A stretch of DNA of 64,000 nucleotides from Pyricularia pennisetigena. Lineage: Eukaryota; Ascomycota; Sordariomycetes; Magnaporthales; Pyriculariaceae. Made by a program: the position numbers and the translations under genes. The notes beneath the pieces are model-generated. The model saw nothing but the letters and a program-made list of their open reading frames with translations. It made no database searches and was not told the DNA's origin. Shown in pieces: positions 9,665 to 21,853 of the stretch. Position 1 is the first letter of the stretch; the number at the start of each line of letters is the position of its first letter. The stretch lies in NCBI RefSeq assembly GCF_004337985.1, contig NC_043742.1:6032389-6096388 (forward strand), written 5' to 3'.

Positions 9665-12600
9665 TCACAGGTGCATGCTCTTGGTGCGCGAGTGAACTCG
9701 CCTACCCTCAGCTCTCTTCTTGATGGTCTCCTCCCGCTTGAGGACGAGCTCGCACCATCTGTTCTTCGTCCTGAGGCTGGCGTTGTCATCATCGCCACTG
9801 ATGCTGTCACGTCCGATGACCTCGGATAATACCTTCATCCAGCCCTCCTTGTCTTGGGCCGTGTCTGCGTAGAAGTCGATGATTTCACCGTTATTGAAAC
9901 GGATGCGGAAACCTTCCTCGACAAACATGTAGCCCTCCTCGTCTTCGGCGAATGCGGATCGGCGACGTTTGCCACCCTTGCCAGTCGTTTCTTTCTCCAT
10001 CAAGGCGCGCCTGTCATCAATCAGACGCTTGGCGTTGGCCAAGTTAATGGTAGCGCGAGGCTGACGAGTCGCCTCATGATAGGCAGTCAACTTTGTGCCA
10101 ACAAGCTTGAAGTAGCGTCGGCGCCAGTACTATGCGTAGTTAAAATAATCGTCAGCAAACTTTTTTTCTTATTACTTTCCAATTGTTCTTGACACAAGAG
10201 ACATGACTTACTGGGCAATCACCACCCTGTTGGCTCAAGGGTCCCTCCCAGTTCCGGGAAAGACGCTCCTCGGCGGCGCGCATCTCCCGAATGCAAGAGT
10301 TCATGCTCTTGGGCATATCGTCGTCAGAGCATCCTCTCGGCCTGGGCACGAAAAGGAGCTGAAGCTCCAGCTTGCCAATCTTGTAAGGTGCACGGCGAAC
10401 CACCTGACCCGTGTTACCTCGCTTGCTCTTGACGCTAGAAGCAAAGCCAGCTTCCTCCACGGCCCATTCGTTGAAGCAGGCAACATCGACGACGTAAGGT
10501 CGACCAAAACACTTCGATTCGTGCTCCTTGAGAGAAATGTAGGAGCGAGCAAAGCTGCCATCATCGGCAGCAAGAGGTGAGAGAAGGTCCCAAGCAGTTG
10601 GTTGCTGCCGGCTTCGCAGCCTGGCGTTGGCCTCCTGTTGCTCACGCGCCAGGCGCTCCTCCTCCTCTCGCATGCGCATCTCCATTTCCTTGCGCTTCTT
10701 CGGCGAGGCAAACACCCTGCTAAAGGTTGACGTCTTGGGCCGACTGAGCTTAGTGGGTGACTGTATAACCTTCTGCGGCGCAGGCTTCTCCAGTTTCACG
10801 TTAAGTGTCAGCTGGAATTCAAGGTCGTTTGGTACAACGAGCTCAAACTCCTGCCCAATCGGTGCGTTGCGAGCCAACTCTAACCAAGCTGTTGTCACAC
10901 AGTGGACGCCGTTGTCCAAGGTGAGGCTGAACCAGGTCCGCTCGTCTAGTACAGTTAGTCGATGTACTGATTGGTATGGAAACATGTGGAAAAAACTTAC
11001 TCCTTGGCAGAGGTAGGTCAAGGTCCTTGACGCCCATGACTTTGACAAACAACCGTCCCCTTTCGCCATTGTCCTCGGGTGTCAAATCGACAGCGAGCTC
11101 ATCTTCGGCGAGGGAGCTGAGTCCAGCGACGTTGCTCTCTTGGCCTGGTAGAGGAGGCGCAGGACCTGATGAAGGGGTGGGTCGTTTACGGACGCTCTTT
11201 TTCCTAACTTGAGGGTTCCATGGCTCGACTGTCCACGACTGCGGACGATCCTGCTTTACGGGTGAGTTTCCAGCGGACCGAGCGAACCGATACTCGTCAC
11301 GATCTTTGTCGCTGGCTGTAACAACCTTGGTGTTCTGACGCATGAGGTAACCGCGCTGTTTACGGGATGTAATGTTAGTGTATTGTGGCCCTATGGGTGG
11401 ATCTGCGCCATCGCCTCGTGAACCCTCTGACGCTTGTACAGACGGAACCTGTGAGGAGACTGCGCTTGCTGGAGGGCTTGGTTTGGAAAAATAAGGGTTA
11501 GCAACCTTTTGTGACTCTATCACTCGGTCAAAGTCCTGATCGAGGCTTAGACCAAGATCGAGGTCCAATGTGAGGCTTCGCTCCTTAAAGCTCGGGTGAC
11601 GCTCGAGAAAGGCCTCGCTCTCAGACATGCTCATCTCTGTACCCAGGCCGCTCTTGTGGCGATCCGGAATAACTGGCACATCTGGGATCTCTCGACTGAC
11701 TTGGCGCCTTGCTTCACGCATGGCTACCAAGTCAGACGGCGTAGCTGATGGCCGAGTTTTGAGCTTTGATCCGGAGGCTTTGATGGTCGCAAACTCCTCG
11801 GGAATGGCGGGGGATGCCCGGGGCGACTGAGGAGTGCGAGGCGACTCGTCCTCGGGGTCGTAATCGTCATCGGGCATGGGATGGTGAATCACTGACTCAG
11901 GGGTACCAGGCTCAGAGAAGTCATCATCATCTCCCCAGCCTGAACCATCGTATTCAGGCTTGGAGAGCACCGGACGATCGGGAGTGGAGGGCCGATTTTG
12001 CGACGGCGACTCGAGTTGGGGAATCTTTGTTGTGTCGAGCTTGTCCGGCCTTGGCAGCATGTACCCTTGCAGGTCGCTTCCAAAATCAATGGTTCTGGGC
12101 TTTTCTGGAACTTTGGGTGGCTCAGGCGATTCCTCCTTGCTTTCTTCCGGAGCAGGAGCTTCGACAGGGGATGTAGCTCGAGGCGTTGCTGTAATATCTT
12201 CCTCAGCCGCTGCAGGCTGAGTATTTCTTACGGGAAGATCGGAGTAGTGACTCTCAGAGTCAATGTCATCCCGGGTCTCTTCGTCTTCTTCGTCGTCGTC
12301 CGACCTGTCCTCCGTGGTGTCACGATCACCAAAGTTACTATGGGTAGGATCGTAGACATCAGGCATGTCGTACAAGGAGTCGTCAGTTTGATCGTCGTCA
12401 TCTTCATCCCGGTGTATCACCACGCTGGACTCGCTATCATCCATATATGAGTCCTCGGTGCTCGGAATCGGAACATCGGGATCAAGGGGAAGAGGACGAT
12501 CAGGGCTGTAAAGTGAGCGTCCGGGACTTGCACGCTCGGGGCTTGAGCTTGGGATTGGAGAGGAGAATTGATAGTCGGAATCGCGCTCGAGAGACTTGTT

Positions 12601-13992
12601 GCCATTGACACGACGAAGAATGGATTCCCGTGAGATCCTAGGCGGCAGCTGATACTCCTCCAAAGCCGAGATGTCGCCAACCTGATCATCCTCCTCATCC
12701 TGGAAGCTGGCATCGACGTCGGCATTCGCGCTGGCATTGATGCTGGCGCTGGGAGCTTCGCGCTCTGGTGTGGGACTACCGACCCGGTCGCGAGCACCGG
12801 CACGGCGCATGCGGCGTTCTCTCTGCTGCTCGGCAGCAGTCTTGCCACCATCCGAGAGCATCATAAGCCTGAGGCGCTCCTCGAGTGGCATTCTGCCATT
12901 GCCGATGTTCTGCTGCTCTGGCTTGCTCGAGGCCGATGCAGGCGGAGGCGATGGGAGGTTGCGCTGAGCACCTGCCGCCTGAGCAACACCAGGCAGAGGA
13001 GGAAGCGGCCGGTGGTCGCCGTTGTTGGAGCTGGCCGAGTTTCCTCTGCTCGTTTGAGGTCGTCCGTTAGACGCCATAGTGGGGACAGTCTCCGGCATAG
13101 GGCTGCCGTCGAACGGATCCTCGAGCTGACTGTTGCGCGCCACGGCCGGACTGTCCTGTCTCCAGTCCTCTGGTCCTACAACAGGAGTTTTGTCTGTATC
13201 TTCGAGAGACGCATCGAAGCTGTCGTCGTGGGCGCCAGGCTCGTGTACGCCATAATGTTCTCCGTAGTCCTCATCGTCTTCTTCCGACTCAAAGCTCCCC
13301 TCTCGTGAATTGCTTCCAATGGAAGACAAGTCAGGGGTGGCCATCTCATACTCGTTGACTTGCGGAGGTGCGGCGTCGAAGGTGACGCTCTTCGCATGAC
13401 GTCCGAGGTACCGGCCATTCGCCAACTGACGTTCGTCCTGTGAGCTCTCCGCCGCCGAATCCTGATCGTAACTGCTCTTAAAGCGACTCGTGGATAATGA
13501 TGATTTCATAGGTGATGTCGACTCTTTGCCCGGAGTCTGGGGTGGGTTGAATACTGGAGGAGAAGTGGTGATGCTTGTGCCAGTAGTGGTTGGAGCGGGG
13601 GCCTTGGTCGGGCTGTATAGCGGAATACTAGACTTGCTCCCAGTCCTCTGGTGGCCCATGGTCTTAGCCTCGGGGCTTCTCAGGCCGGCAGCCCCAGTTC
13701 CGCCATACGCGTTGCCTTGGACCTTAGCGAGGGGTCGCTCTACCTGCGGGATTCTGGTGGGATCGTATTCCTGCTTCTGCTCTAGAGCGAGGATGTTGCT
13801 GTTCTTGACGCGAGAAGCCTTTTGAAGACGCTCTATAGATGAGCGTCGTGTGGGTGATGGGGAGCCGGCGCGGCCTCCGTAGAGCGAGTTGTTCTCCGAG
13901 TTCAGGTTGCGGTTCTTCCAGAACAGGCGAGGCGAGGTGGCGCCATCCAGCGGGGATGACTGGAATGGAGAAGAGTCGGTGCTGAGAGTCAT
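9665..13992 (-). CDS. bud4: BUD4/anillin-like septation protein with PH domain
   Basis: Predicted 1396-aa cortical scaffold of the BUD4/anillin family, which in filamentous fungi organises septins and the contractile ring at septation sites. Exons: 13992-11001, 10945-10212 and 10129-9665 (introns of 55 and 82 bp, in frame). Residues 1 to about 950 are low-complexity Ser/Pro/Asp/Glu-rich sequence. An anillin-homology region spans about 960-1240, including VKVMGVKDLDLPLP and a Trp-rich TWFSLTLDNG strand. The last exon begins with YWRRRYFKLVG and encodes a pleckstrin-homology domain (about 1243-1345) ending in the conserved Trp of GWMKVL, with a short basic tail. Function is inferred from this domain order. 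The long first exon is unusually intron-free for its length. Confidence 0.88.
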
Positions 13993-16334
13993 TTTCTGGG
14001 GTAGGAGGAAACGCCAAAGTCAGTCATAGTAGGGAAGGCATAAGAATGTGGTCCAGGGAAGGAAGGTCTCACTTTGGTGGTCTGGTTCCAGCTTGGTGAG
14101 TTTCGTCGCTTCTCGGTTGGTGATATCTCGGTCAACGCGCGAGGAATAGAGCTGGCGACCGCTGGCTGAGATGCGACGCTATTCCTCGACAGACGCAATG
14201 GCTGTACCTAGAGACGACCGGAGTTAGCATCGAGTGCTGCTTAGAAAAGGCGCCCCCGCGACAAGGCGTTGGACAGAGACGACGGTCCTCAGCTGGATAG
14301 ATCCTCACCGATTCTTCCGAGGCCATCCTACAGTCTCGGGAATAGATTAGGTGGTGGTAACACTGCAAGGTGATGGCTCAAGCATGCTCTGCCGCGCGAG
14401 ATGTGGAAAAGAAAAAAAAAGAAAAGTGGCGGAAGGGGCTCCCTAACGAAGCGCGCAAAGTGACCGCCGCGAAAGCGACTTAATCTCAGGAAATCAGATT
14501 CGCAAAGTGATTGTTCGAGTGCTGGCTGGGGCAGGTGTGCGTGCAGGTAGCTCGGCCAGCGCAGCGCCAATATGGTATAGCAAAAAATGAAAAAAAAAAA
14601 AACGATAATGTAGATGATGTGGCACGGGAGGTAGACGGAAATCGGGGAACCCAGAAAACCAAAGATCAACAAAGCCAATGGTATTGTTTACAATGTGCGC
14701 ATGGCCAGGTGATAAAGAGGTTTCCTGGGGGGTTCAGGTCGACAACAACAAAATAGAAGAAGCTCGGCTCTGGTTCGTCCAATTGGCTCTGTGCTTGCTG
14801 ACTTTCGTTGCTTGTTGCTTTTGCAGGTCTGTGAAAGTGTAAACAAAACCACAACATGGGGAAGCTGCATGTTTCCGCTTGGTTGTCGGGTCAACTGGAG
14901 GGAGAGCCCCACTTTGGGTCGGCACTGGCTTGCCTGGATTCGCGCTTTCTGCGCGGCGGGGCCCACCATTTGCTTGGGCGCAGAGCCATTTTCTACTACC
15001 AAGTTTCATCACTTTTCCGACTCCTCGAATCACAGTATTGGGAAAACAGACTATGCAGCTGCAAGTTGAGGGGAACTGGGAACTCGATGGGCGCATCCCG
15101 CGATGTTTTGCATAAATGTCCTTGTTTGCTCCACTCGAGCTGCGTTGCACCTCTGATAACGGTTCCTCGACCAGAGATCAGTTGGGTACCGTGACTATGG
15201 TTACTATCGCGTCCTCTGTGTCCCTTTGCCACTGTGTTCATCACGAGTGCGAAAATCCTTCAAACCCTGACCCTGTCAGACTCTGACTGCATGCCCAACT
15301 TGCCAGCCTGAGCGAGGTGTCAACGGTCGTGTGGTTTGAGGATGGGTGGCATGAGTAGGTTTTTTTTTTCTTTTTTTTTTTCTTAGTCTGCTCTCTTTTC
15401 AATCTCGTTCATAATTAGGTGGAGTTGGTGTCCCCTCAGCATTTTATTCACCCACTCCGTTTACCCATCCCCATGCTTGAGGGTCCCCTCGGGCGCACAC
15501 ACAATATCTGTTGTGATCGACTGGATTTTGAATTGATTGATATGTCAAATCGAATGCTCGGTTGGATCTGCAAACTTGTCACCTTTCAAGTCGGACCTTC
15601 ACTTGCGATGCGTCAAAACCCTGTATGCTATGCGCGCAACATTGGCTCCCATTGTCGGCGCTGCCATCACCTTTCGTATTCTCCCACCGAGTAACTTTCA
15701 GCTACTCCAGGAACCCGAGAGCCTCAATTATGATTCAGTGATCATTCCGATGCCAAATCTAACATTGTTCATCCATCAGCTTTGGGGTCAGAGACATCAA
15801 ATCTCGCCGGCCCGTGTCTGTGGCTGCCCTTACCCTGTCTCGCATTCAGCTAGTGACCGAGCGAACTACGGAGCTTTCGGATCGAGATAATCGTCCACCC
15901 GGCCAATTGTCGTCATATTCCCACATCTGAACCCTCTACTTGGCCTAGTACGGCCAAGAATATCAAGAATACATGGCAAATCTCTGATTTTGTTCTAGAA
16001 CCCACATGCGCATTGATTATGATTGATCAATTGGTTACCAACGCTCCCGAGAGGCTCAATCGCATTCATTACGCAATCATTCATGTGTCATACTTGCGTT
16101 ACGGAACAAACCGGCATTAGACCCCTTCATATACCGGCCATGGTAATTATCATCAATGGCGAAATAGATTACAATACTGAATCGTTCCGAACTCAGAAAG
16201 GTGCATCATATTGGTTTCTTTCGTCTGACCCCATTTAGTCCCTGATCGTGATTCCGTTGTCCTCAAAATGACTCTAAATTGCTCGGCACGAAGACAGGCT
16301 CTTATAACATTACGGACTAAGACAAAAGGCACGC
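13993..16334. other. Intergenic between divergent BUD4 and FAD oxidoreductase; no gene seen
   Basis: About 2.3 kb with the BUD4 5' leader on the left, an A run near 14588-14602 and T-rich tracts around 15360-15382. Open frames here are short, lack family features and are not supported as genes. Confidence 0.55.
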
Positions 16335-17901
16335 ATGGGTGCTTCAGATCATTATCAAGTCCCGCAAAATGTAAGTCTAGGTCACGTCTAGTCGGGGAGT
16401 ATTCATCTCAGCCGCCAAATGAGAGGATATATTGACAGAGCCCTCAGGCAATCAGAATCTGCCCACAGGAAGTCCTAATGGCAAACGAAAGGAGCGGGTC
16501 GTGATACTGGGCTCGGGTTGGGCGGGCTACGCCGTTGCCAGGACGTTAGATCCAGCCAAATTCGACCGCGTTGTCGTTTCCCCCAGGTCGCACTTTGTCT
16601 TTACTCCCCTGCTGGCCTCCACTGCCGTTGGCACTCTAGAGTTCCGCGCCGTGGCCGAGCCCGTCCGCCGCATCCGCCAGGTGAAATTCCATCAGGGCTG
16701 GGCAGACGACGTCGACTTCACGCGCAAGGTCGTCCGGGTTGAGGCCAGCATCGACGACGATGCCGCCTCCCACACCACAATCCCTGTGCCAGAGCCGGCC
16801 ACAATACCCGGTCGGGCCGTAATTCCCACCACCCCGCACAAGGGGCCTATGATCGACGTGCCGTACGACAAGCTGGTGATCGCAGTGGGCGCCTACTCGC
16901 AGACATTCAAAATTGACGGCGTGCGCGAGCATGCTCACTTTCTCCGCGACGTTGGCGACGCAAAGCGCATTCGCCTTCGCATCCTCGCCCTATTCGAGCA
17001 CTGTGCCAGCAACCCGACCGTATCCGACGAGCAGAAGCGCGAGCTGCTCCACTTTGCTGTGGTAGGCGGCGGGCCGACGGGCATCGAATTTGCGGCCGAG
17101 CTGCATGACCTCGTTTATGAGGATCTGATCAAGGTATACCCGGATCTTGTCCAGCTGGTACGCATTACCGTCTACGACATCGCCCCGGCGGTCCTCCCCA
17201 TGTTCGACAAGGAGCTGGCCAGCTACGCCATGGAGCTTTTTGACCGCAAGGGTATCGAGATACGTACGGAGCACCATTTGCAGGCCATACGCGCGGAGGG
17301 GGAGGTTTTGAAACTCAAGATCAAAGAGCACGGAGACCAGGAAGTCGGCGCAGGAATGGTCGTCTGGAGCACTGGATTGATGCAGCATCCGCTGGTCAAG
17401 AAGCTCGTCGACAACCAAGTCCCTGACCGAGATTCAAACTCAAACCCGTCTTGGCGCCTCAAAAGTGACGCCAAAACTGGCGGCATTGTGACTGACGGCC
17501 ATATGCGCGCACAACTTGTCGACAATGCATCAGGGGGGAGATCAACCAGTATGGACGACGTTTTCGTCATTGGCGATTGTGCTTTTTGCGAAGCTGATCA
17601 GTCACTGCCAAAGACAGGACAGGTCGCATCGCAACAGGCCGTATACCTATCCAAGGCCCTGAACAGCGGGGACGTCGCCGGCAGTAAACCGTTTTCATTC
17701 CGAAATTGGGGCACTATGGCCTATCTTGGGGGTTGGCGCGCGATTCACCAAAGCAGCGCCGACGAACTAAAAGGACGTGCCGCCTGGGTTTTGTGGCGGA
17801 CGGCATACTTGACAAAAAGCCTGAGCGTGCGCAATAAGATTGTTGTGCCATTCTTCTGGTTTATATCATGGCTCTTTGGGAGAGACATATCTCGTTTTTA
17901 G
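16335..17901 (+). CDS. NDH-2/AIF-like FAD-dependent NADH dehydrogenase
   Basis: Single-subunit pyridine nucleotide oxidoreductase, most like rotenone-insensitive (type II) NADH dehydrogenases or AIF-like flavoproteins. The main exon encodes about 489 residues: a first dinucleotide fold with VVILGSGWAGYAV for FAD; a fungal NDH-like TPLLASTAVGTLEFR segment; a second fold FAVVGGGPTGIEFAAEL for NAD(P)H; the FAD-contact motif DDVFVIGDCA; and a NWGTMAYLGGWRAI C-terminal block. No EF hand is visible. The long open frame lacks an in-frame ATG near its start: it opens with TTG at 16432 after a stop at 16420-16422. I propose a small first exon, 16335-16370 (MGASDHYQVPQN), spliced at GTAAGT (16371) to 16441 after a weak AGAG acceptor, or to 16426. 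That 5' end is uncertain; the rest is firm. Confidence 0.82.
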
Positions 17902-18356
17902 TCACATATCCCAAATCCCTTCTCATTATTTTTATTATTAACCTCATTCTGGGCCCAGTTGCCTGAATTTATTACCTTGCTATCTTTTCCTACCGGTTCG
18001 TTCATTTTCATGCGGCAGCAGGCAGAATGTATGATGTCAAAAGGGTAATGCGCTACTGAAACCTCAAGTATCCGAAAAAAAGCCCCTATCCGTATCATCA
18101 CTTTGTCATCCGCGTACTTCGGGCAGATGATTGTGTCCTTGAATTCGAAGGTAGGCTGGCTAGGACGTCATTTCGGTAAAACAGTACCCTGGTTATGAAT
18201 ACAGAGATGTCACTAGAAAATGATGCCGCAAGGGCAAAGCAAGTTAAAAAGGTGTGTGTTACGGTGAAATTATTCCTCAGAGCTTGGGCAAATCGGTCGA
18301 CTATGAAGTCATGTTTGACAATACCGACCAAACTAGTATCTGCCCAATTCGCGGAG
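17902..18356. other. 3' region between convergent genes
   Basis: About 455 bp between the stop codons of the plus-strand oxidoreductase and the minus-strand hypothetical gene. I see no gene or clear repeat. Confidence 0.55.
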
Positions 18357-19733
18357 TCAAAGTATGAAGCTTGATAAGGTGGTACCAAGCTCATGGACTG
18401 TTTGCTCGTAGTGAACGGGGCAGGCACCGGTAAACCGATTCTGGTTCCGTGCCGGCCGCGTATCGTCTTGTGAGAAGCGAGAGCCTCGCAAACCCTTGAC
18501 AGTTCTTAGGTCCCTATCGCACGTGCAATTCCCGTGCTGATGCCCGGAAGGCTCTGCCTGTTGATGTTTTTGTGTGGTTGTGTCTTGAAAAGAATCATAG
18601 TCTCGATCAATTGACTGCTCACTGGGCGATTGATAGTACTCAACAACCGGAGGCGGCAAATTGTGGTCGAAGTGCACTATAGGCTCCAAGATCAGAGACG
18701 GAAGGCGGTGGCCGAATGGTTTCTTTGAAAAAATATCAGCCGAGTCTTCGTAAAGAGACTCCGAATCCTCTGCAATGGCTGTAGGTGGCCGGACTTTGGG
18801 TGCCTCGCCGCTCATCCAGTTCCAGATCACGGGCTGAGATGTGTCAATCTTTGCTTTCTGTCCCTCAGCAACTTCAACTTCAATGATGCCCGGATTCGAG
18901 TTTCCGTTTGCGAGGCTATTAGGGAAAGGGCAATGGTCTGGTTCAGACATAGCTTTTGATGGACTATCCGAAGTAGCAGTATAGTGTGCATCGATTTTCT
19001 TGTTATCCTCTATGGGAGCTGCGCCTGAACCATGAACTTGCGGATCTGGCTTGATATGCTCTCTGACATAAGCCGAGCCATGACCATTTGTGACTTCAGT
19101 GTCAGCTACCATGATTGGGTTGGCATGTAAATGAGCAGGGCGAGACACTCCCAGCGTGTTGCCATGATTTCCGCAGACGTAGCTGGCACCGACCGTTTCC
19201 GTAGCCGATGCGGCGTAATCTGAGACCCGGGGGGTGTCGCCCTGTCCCCGAGCTATGTTTGCGGGGGAGTAGTTGGGATTGGTGAATGGACTGGCGGATG
19301 TTCGACCCGTTGGGACGCTGACTGGGTGAGTATTACGAGCTGGTCTACCACTGCATCGGCCACCGGTGGCAGGTGCAGCATCTCGGGAAGCTCCTGCTGG
19401 AACATTATGTTATTAGTATTTGCGTTATAAGGCGAATCCTAGAATGCCTCGAGCACAGCCTAGACGTCCCGAGAGTCCACCGACAACCCATGATCTTTGG
19501 CACTTACCATTGCCACGTAAGGCAATTCTGCCAGAGCCGCTTGCCTGACCACCGCCTGAAGCAAGTAGGGATGCCTGCGGTCTAATAATGGAGGCTCGGG
19601 TGGGATATGAAAAACCTGAGATGCCACCGCCTGGCCGGCCGGTTGCTCTGCCTCTGGACTTGCCGCTACGTGATCTATAGCCTGCTGAGAGTTCACGAGC
19701 GACAGCAAGCTGTTCCGCTGTGTAGCTCGACAT
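18357..19733 (-). CDS. Hypothetical Ser/Pro/Gly-rich protein
   Basis: I do not recognise this protein. Two exons, 19733-19508 and 19396-18357 (donor GTAAGT, acceptor CAG), join in frame to 421 aa. Keeping the splice extends the frame cleanly through 19149-19396, which supports a real gene. The N-terminus (MSSYTAEQLAVARELSAGY) looks like a short helical opening and is followed by an Arg/Gly/Ser-rich stretch. The middle is disordered and acidic with a VIWNWMSGEAPKVRPPT motif. The C-terminus has a few Cys and His (CTCDRD, ACPVHYEQTVHEL) but no standard zinc-finger spacing. There is no signal peptide or membrane segment. It is convergent with the upstream oxidoreductase and nothing in the context suggests a role. 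Confidence 0.6.
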
Positions 19734-20754
19734 CTTGACTCGAAAGACAGAGAGAGTTACGGTGCAAAGCCGAGAAACTAGCGGTCAATTAATTGGCGTA
19801 GGTTGGACTCCAGCGAAACAAGGTTGGAAACGAAAAGATCAGTTGTGGCGTGGAAATTGTGTGCCTGCCTTGATATGGAGACGGCTTCGTGAGCAGAATA
19901 CGACTCTTCCAGTTACCAGCACGGTGACCGTTAAAGGAGCCGAGATCAGTACATTTGAAAGGCAGTATCTAATGAAAAATCCTGACCTTATTAGCTCGAG
20001 AACTGAGGACTCTGAGGCCGGTGGTTGGAAAGAGACGAAGTCTTGGCCGCCAATGACTGTGGTTGGTATGATGCCTTATGTCCCCGTTTTGTGTCGACGG
20101 CATGGGCACTCAGCTCCTGTTTGTGCTGAATAAGATAGCGGTGTCGCATGGTTTATCCTCCTTGCCCCTAGACCTGGCCTGTAGTTACTGGTGAAAGTCC
20201 GCTTCCTTCATCAGCCGGACAGTTGACAACAACCTGAGTGGAACTTGACCGTACCTTCCTAAATAGAAAGATAGGTATTTTACATTTATACAGTGCCTTG
20301 CTTCTACTACATCGCAAAACACTGAGCTTAACATATTTAGGGCCCCTGATGTGACGTTCGCTTCGGTTTCTACGAGCGTATTCTGCTTGACAAAGAAGGA
20401 AGGCACGAAACGAGTCTGGGTTGTTCTTGTTCCATAGAGAAGCCATCTCAGTTTTTGATTTTTGGAGAGTCTTGTGCGAATCTCTGCTAAAAAAAGCCAA
20501 GGGGCTTTCTCTATAAAAAAAATAAAAAATAAAAAAAAGACCTTGCTGAGCAAAAGGCTTAAGTATTCCTCTAGTCATAAATTGTTATGGCACGCAACTT
20601 AAAGGTCGATACTTCGCGAACTATACGCTACAACCATCGTCAATTGAAACTTGCTTTCTGACAACAGCTGGACTCAGCCTCTTTGTATTGCCGGCATCAC
20701 CAACCCAACTCGGATTTTGACAATGATCAGAGTCGACTTGGCAAGATAGGCTGG
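19734..20754. other. Intergenic; no gene seen
   Basis: About 1 kb between two minus-strand genes. It should contain the promoter of the hypothetical gene and the POP3 3' region. An A-rich stretch at about 20515-20540 is the only notable sequence. Confidence 0.5.
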
Positions 20755-21853
20755 TTATGTTTTTGCCACTCTTTGCTTCTTGCGACCTACAGATGCCTCG
20801 ACTGTTTTGATCTTTGTCTCCTGGTATCCGGCCGCCACCTCCTTCACCCAAGGGATCTCAATGACAGGAACATTTTGTCGGACAAACTCAATGAGCGGTT
20901 TTGACAACGGTGCTCCAGCCCGCAATGCAACGCTCGAGACTCTTGGAACCCCAAGACAATCGCTCAGGCGGTCTTCACAAGACTTGCTGAAGCCTACCAA
21001 GCGGATAGAAGGCTGATCTGGGCGAGATTGTGATGCCATCGCAACCATTTGCGGAAAGTGTGAGTGAAAGGCAGAGGAATGTCCAGATCGGGCCACAAGA
21101 ATCATGGCATATGGGGTCCTTTTCGAGTTCTCGGGGGACTGTTGATCATCGCTGGAGCTGATTATGGAAGACTCAGAATTCTCCTGAAGGCATCTAGTGA
21201 TGCTGGCCAAGCCAACGTCGACAAAGGCCGAAAGCTCCGGTGGAGGTGGCTTAACACGCTCAGAGCCTGGGGTTTGGCCATCCGAAGCTTGCCTTTTTGA
21301 CTTTTTCTTGCTGCGCTTGCCCCTAGATGGAGCCAAATGCGCTCGTCGATAATCGCCCAAAGGGGAAAGAAGGCTGTTTGTTGATGCCAAAATTCGGTTA
21401 GAATCACATACGCCTGATATGAGATATTGCAGCAAGTACCCTAAAGCTCAGTTCAGTGGCACCAACAAGTCCATTGGTCTACTTGACATAATCGGTGCCA
21501 GCGCACCACAGGTGGTCTGGTCTAAGTACCCTGTGGATTCTAGAAAGAAAAAAAAAACTAGTTTCGCATGACCATGCAAATGCACGGATGCAAGAAAAAA
21601 AAAAAGCCCTCGACGCTGGAAGCGGCCTATGCAACAAAAATCAAAGCCCGTCTGTTTGAGCGACAACTCACCTGCAGAGGAGTTCCAACACTGTATCCTG
21701 ATCTTCAGGTAGCACATGGGGCCTAGCAAGCGGCACAAACCTTATTAGTTTCTTCGCCTAGCTAAACGCAAAAATCTTTGGCGGATCTGAGACTCACCAC
21801 TGAACAGCAGAATATGGGGTGTCGAGTTGATGTAATAGCCTCTTGCGTTCCAT
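20755..21853 (-). CDS. POP3: POP3-like RNase P / RNase MRP subunit
   Basis: Predicted 241-aa nuclear protein of the Pop3 family, a subunit shared by RNase P (tRNA 5' processing) and RNase MRP (rRNA processing). Three exons: 21853-21798, 21722-21672 and 21373-20755, totalling 726 nt. The two small exons give MERKRLLHQLDTPYSAVQW and then PHVLPEDQDTVLELLC, which joins LLSPLGDYRRAH, the usual N-terminal family layout. A basic GKRSKKKSKRQ linker is followed by the L7Ae-like part: FVDVGLASITRCLQE, YAMILVARSG, IRLVGFSKSCEDRLSDCLGV and ALRAGAPLSKPLIEFVRQNVPVIEIPWV. The C-terminus is Lys/Arg-rich. The start is the only ATG giving this first exon. Confidence 0.85.

Noticed and set aside
14328..15194. 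Several overlapping frames of 60-140 codons on both strands
   Set aside because: Short, low-complexity or compositionally random, with no conserved motif; they lie in the BUD4 leader and promoter region.
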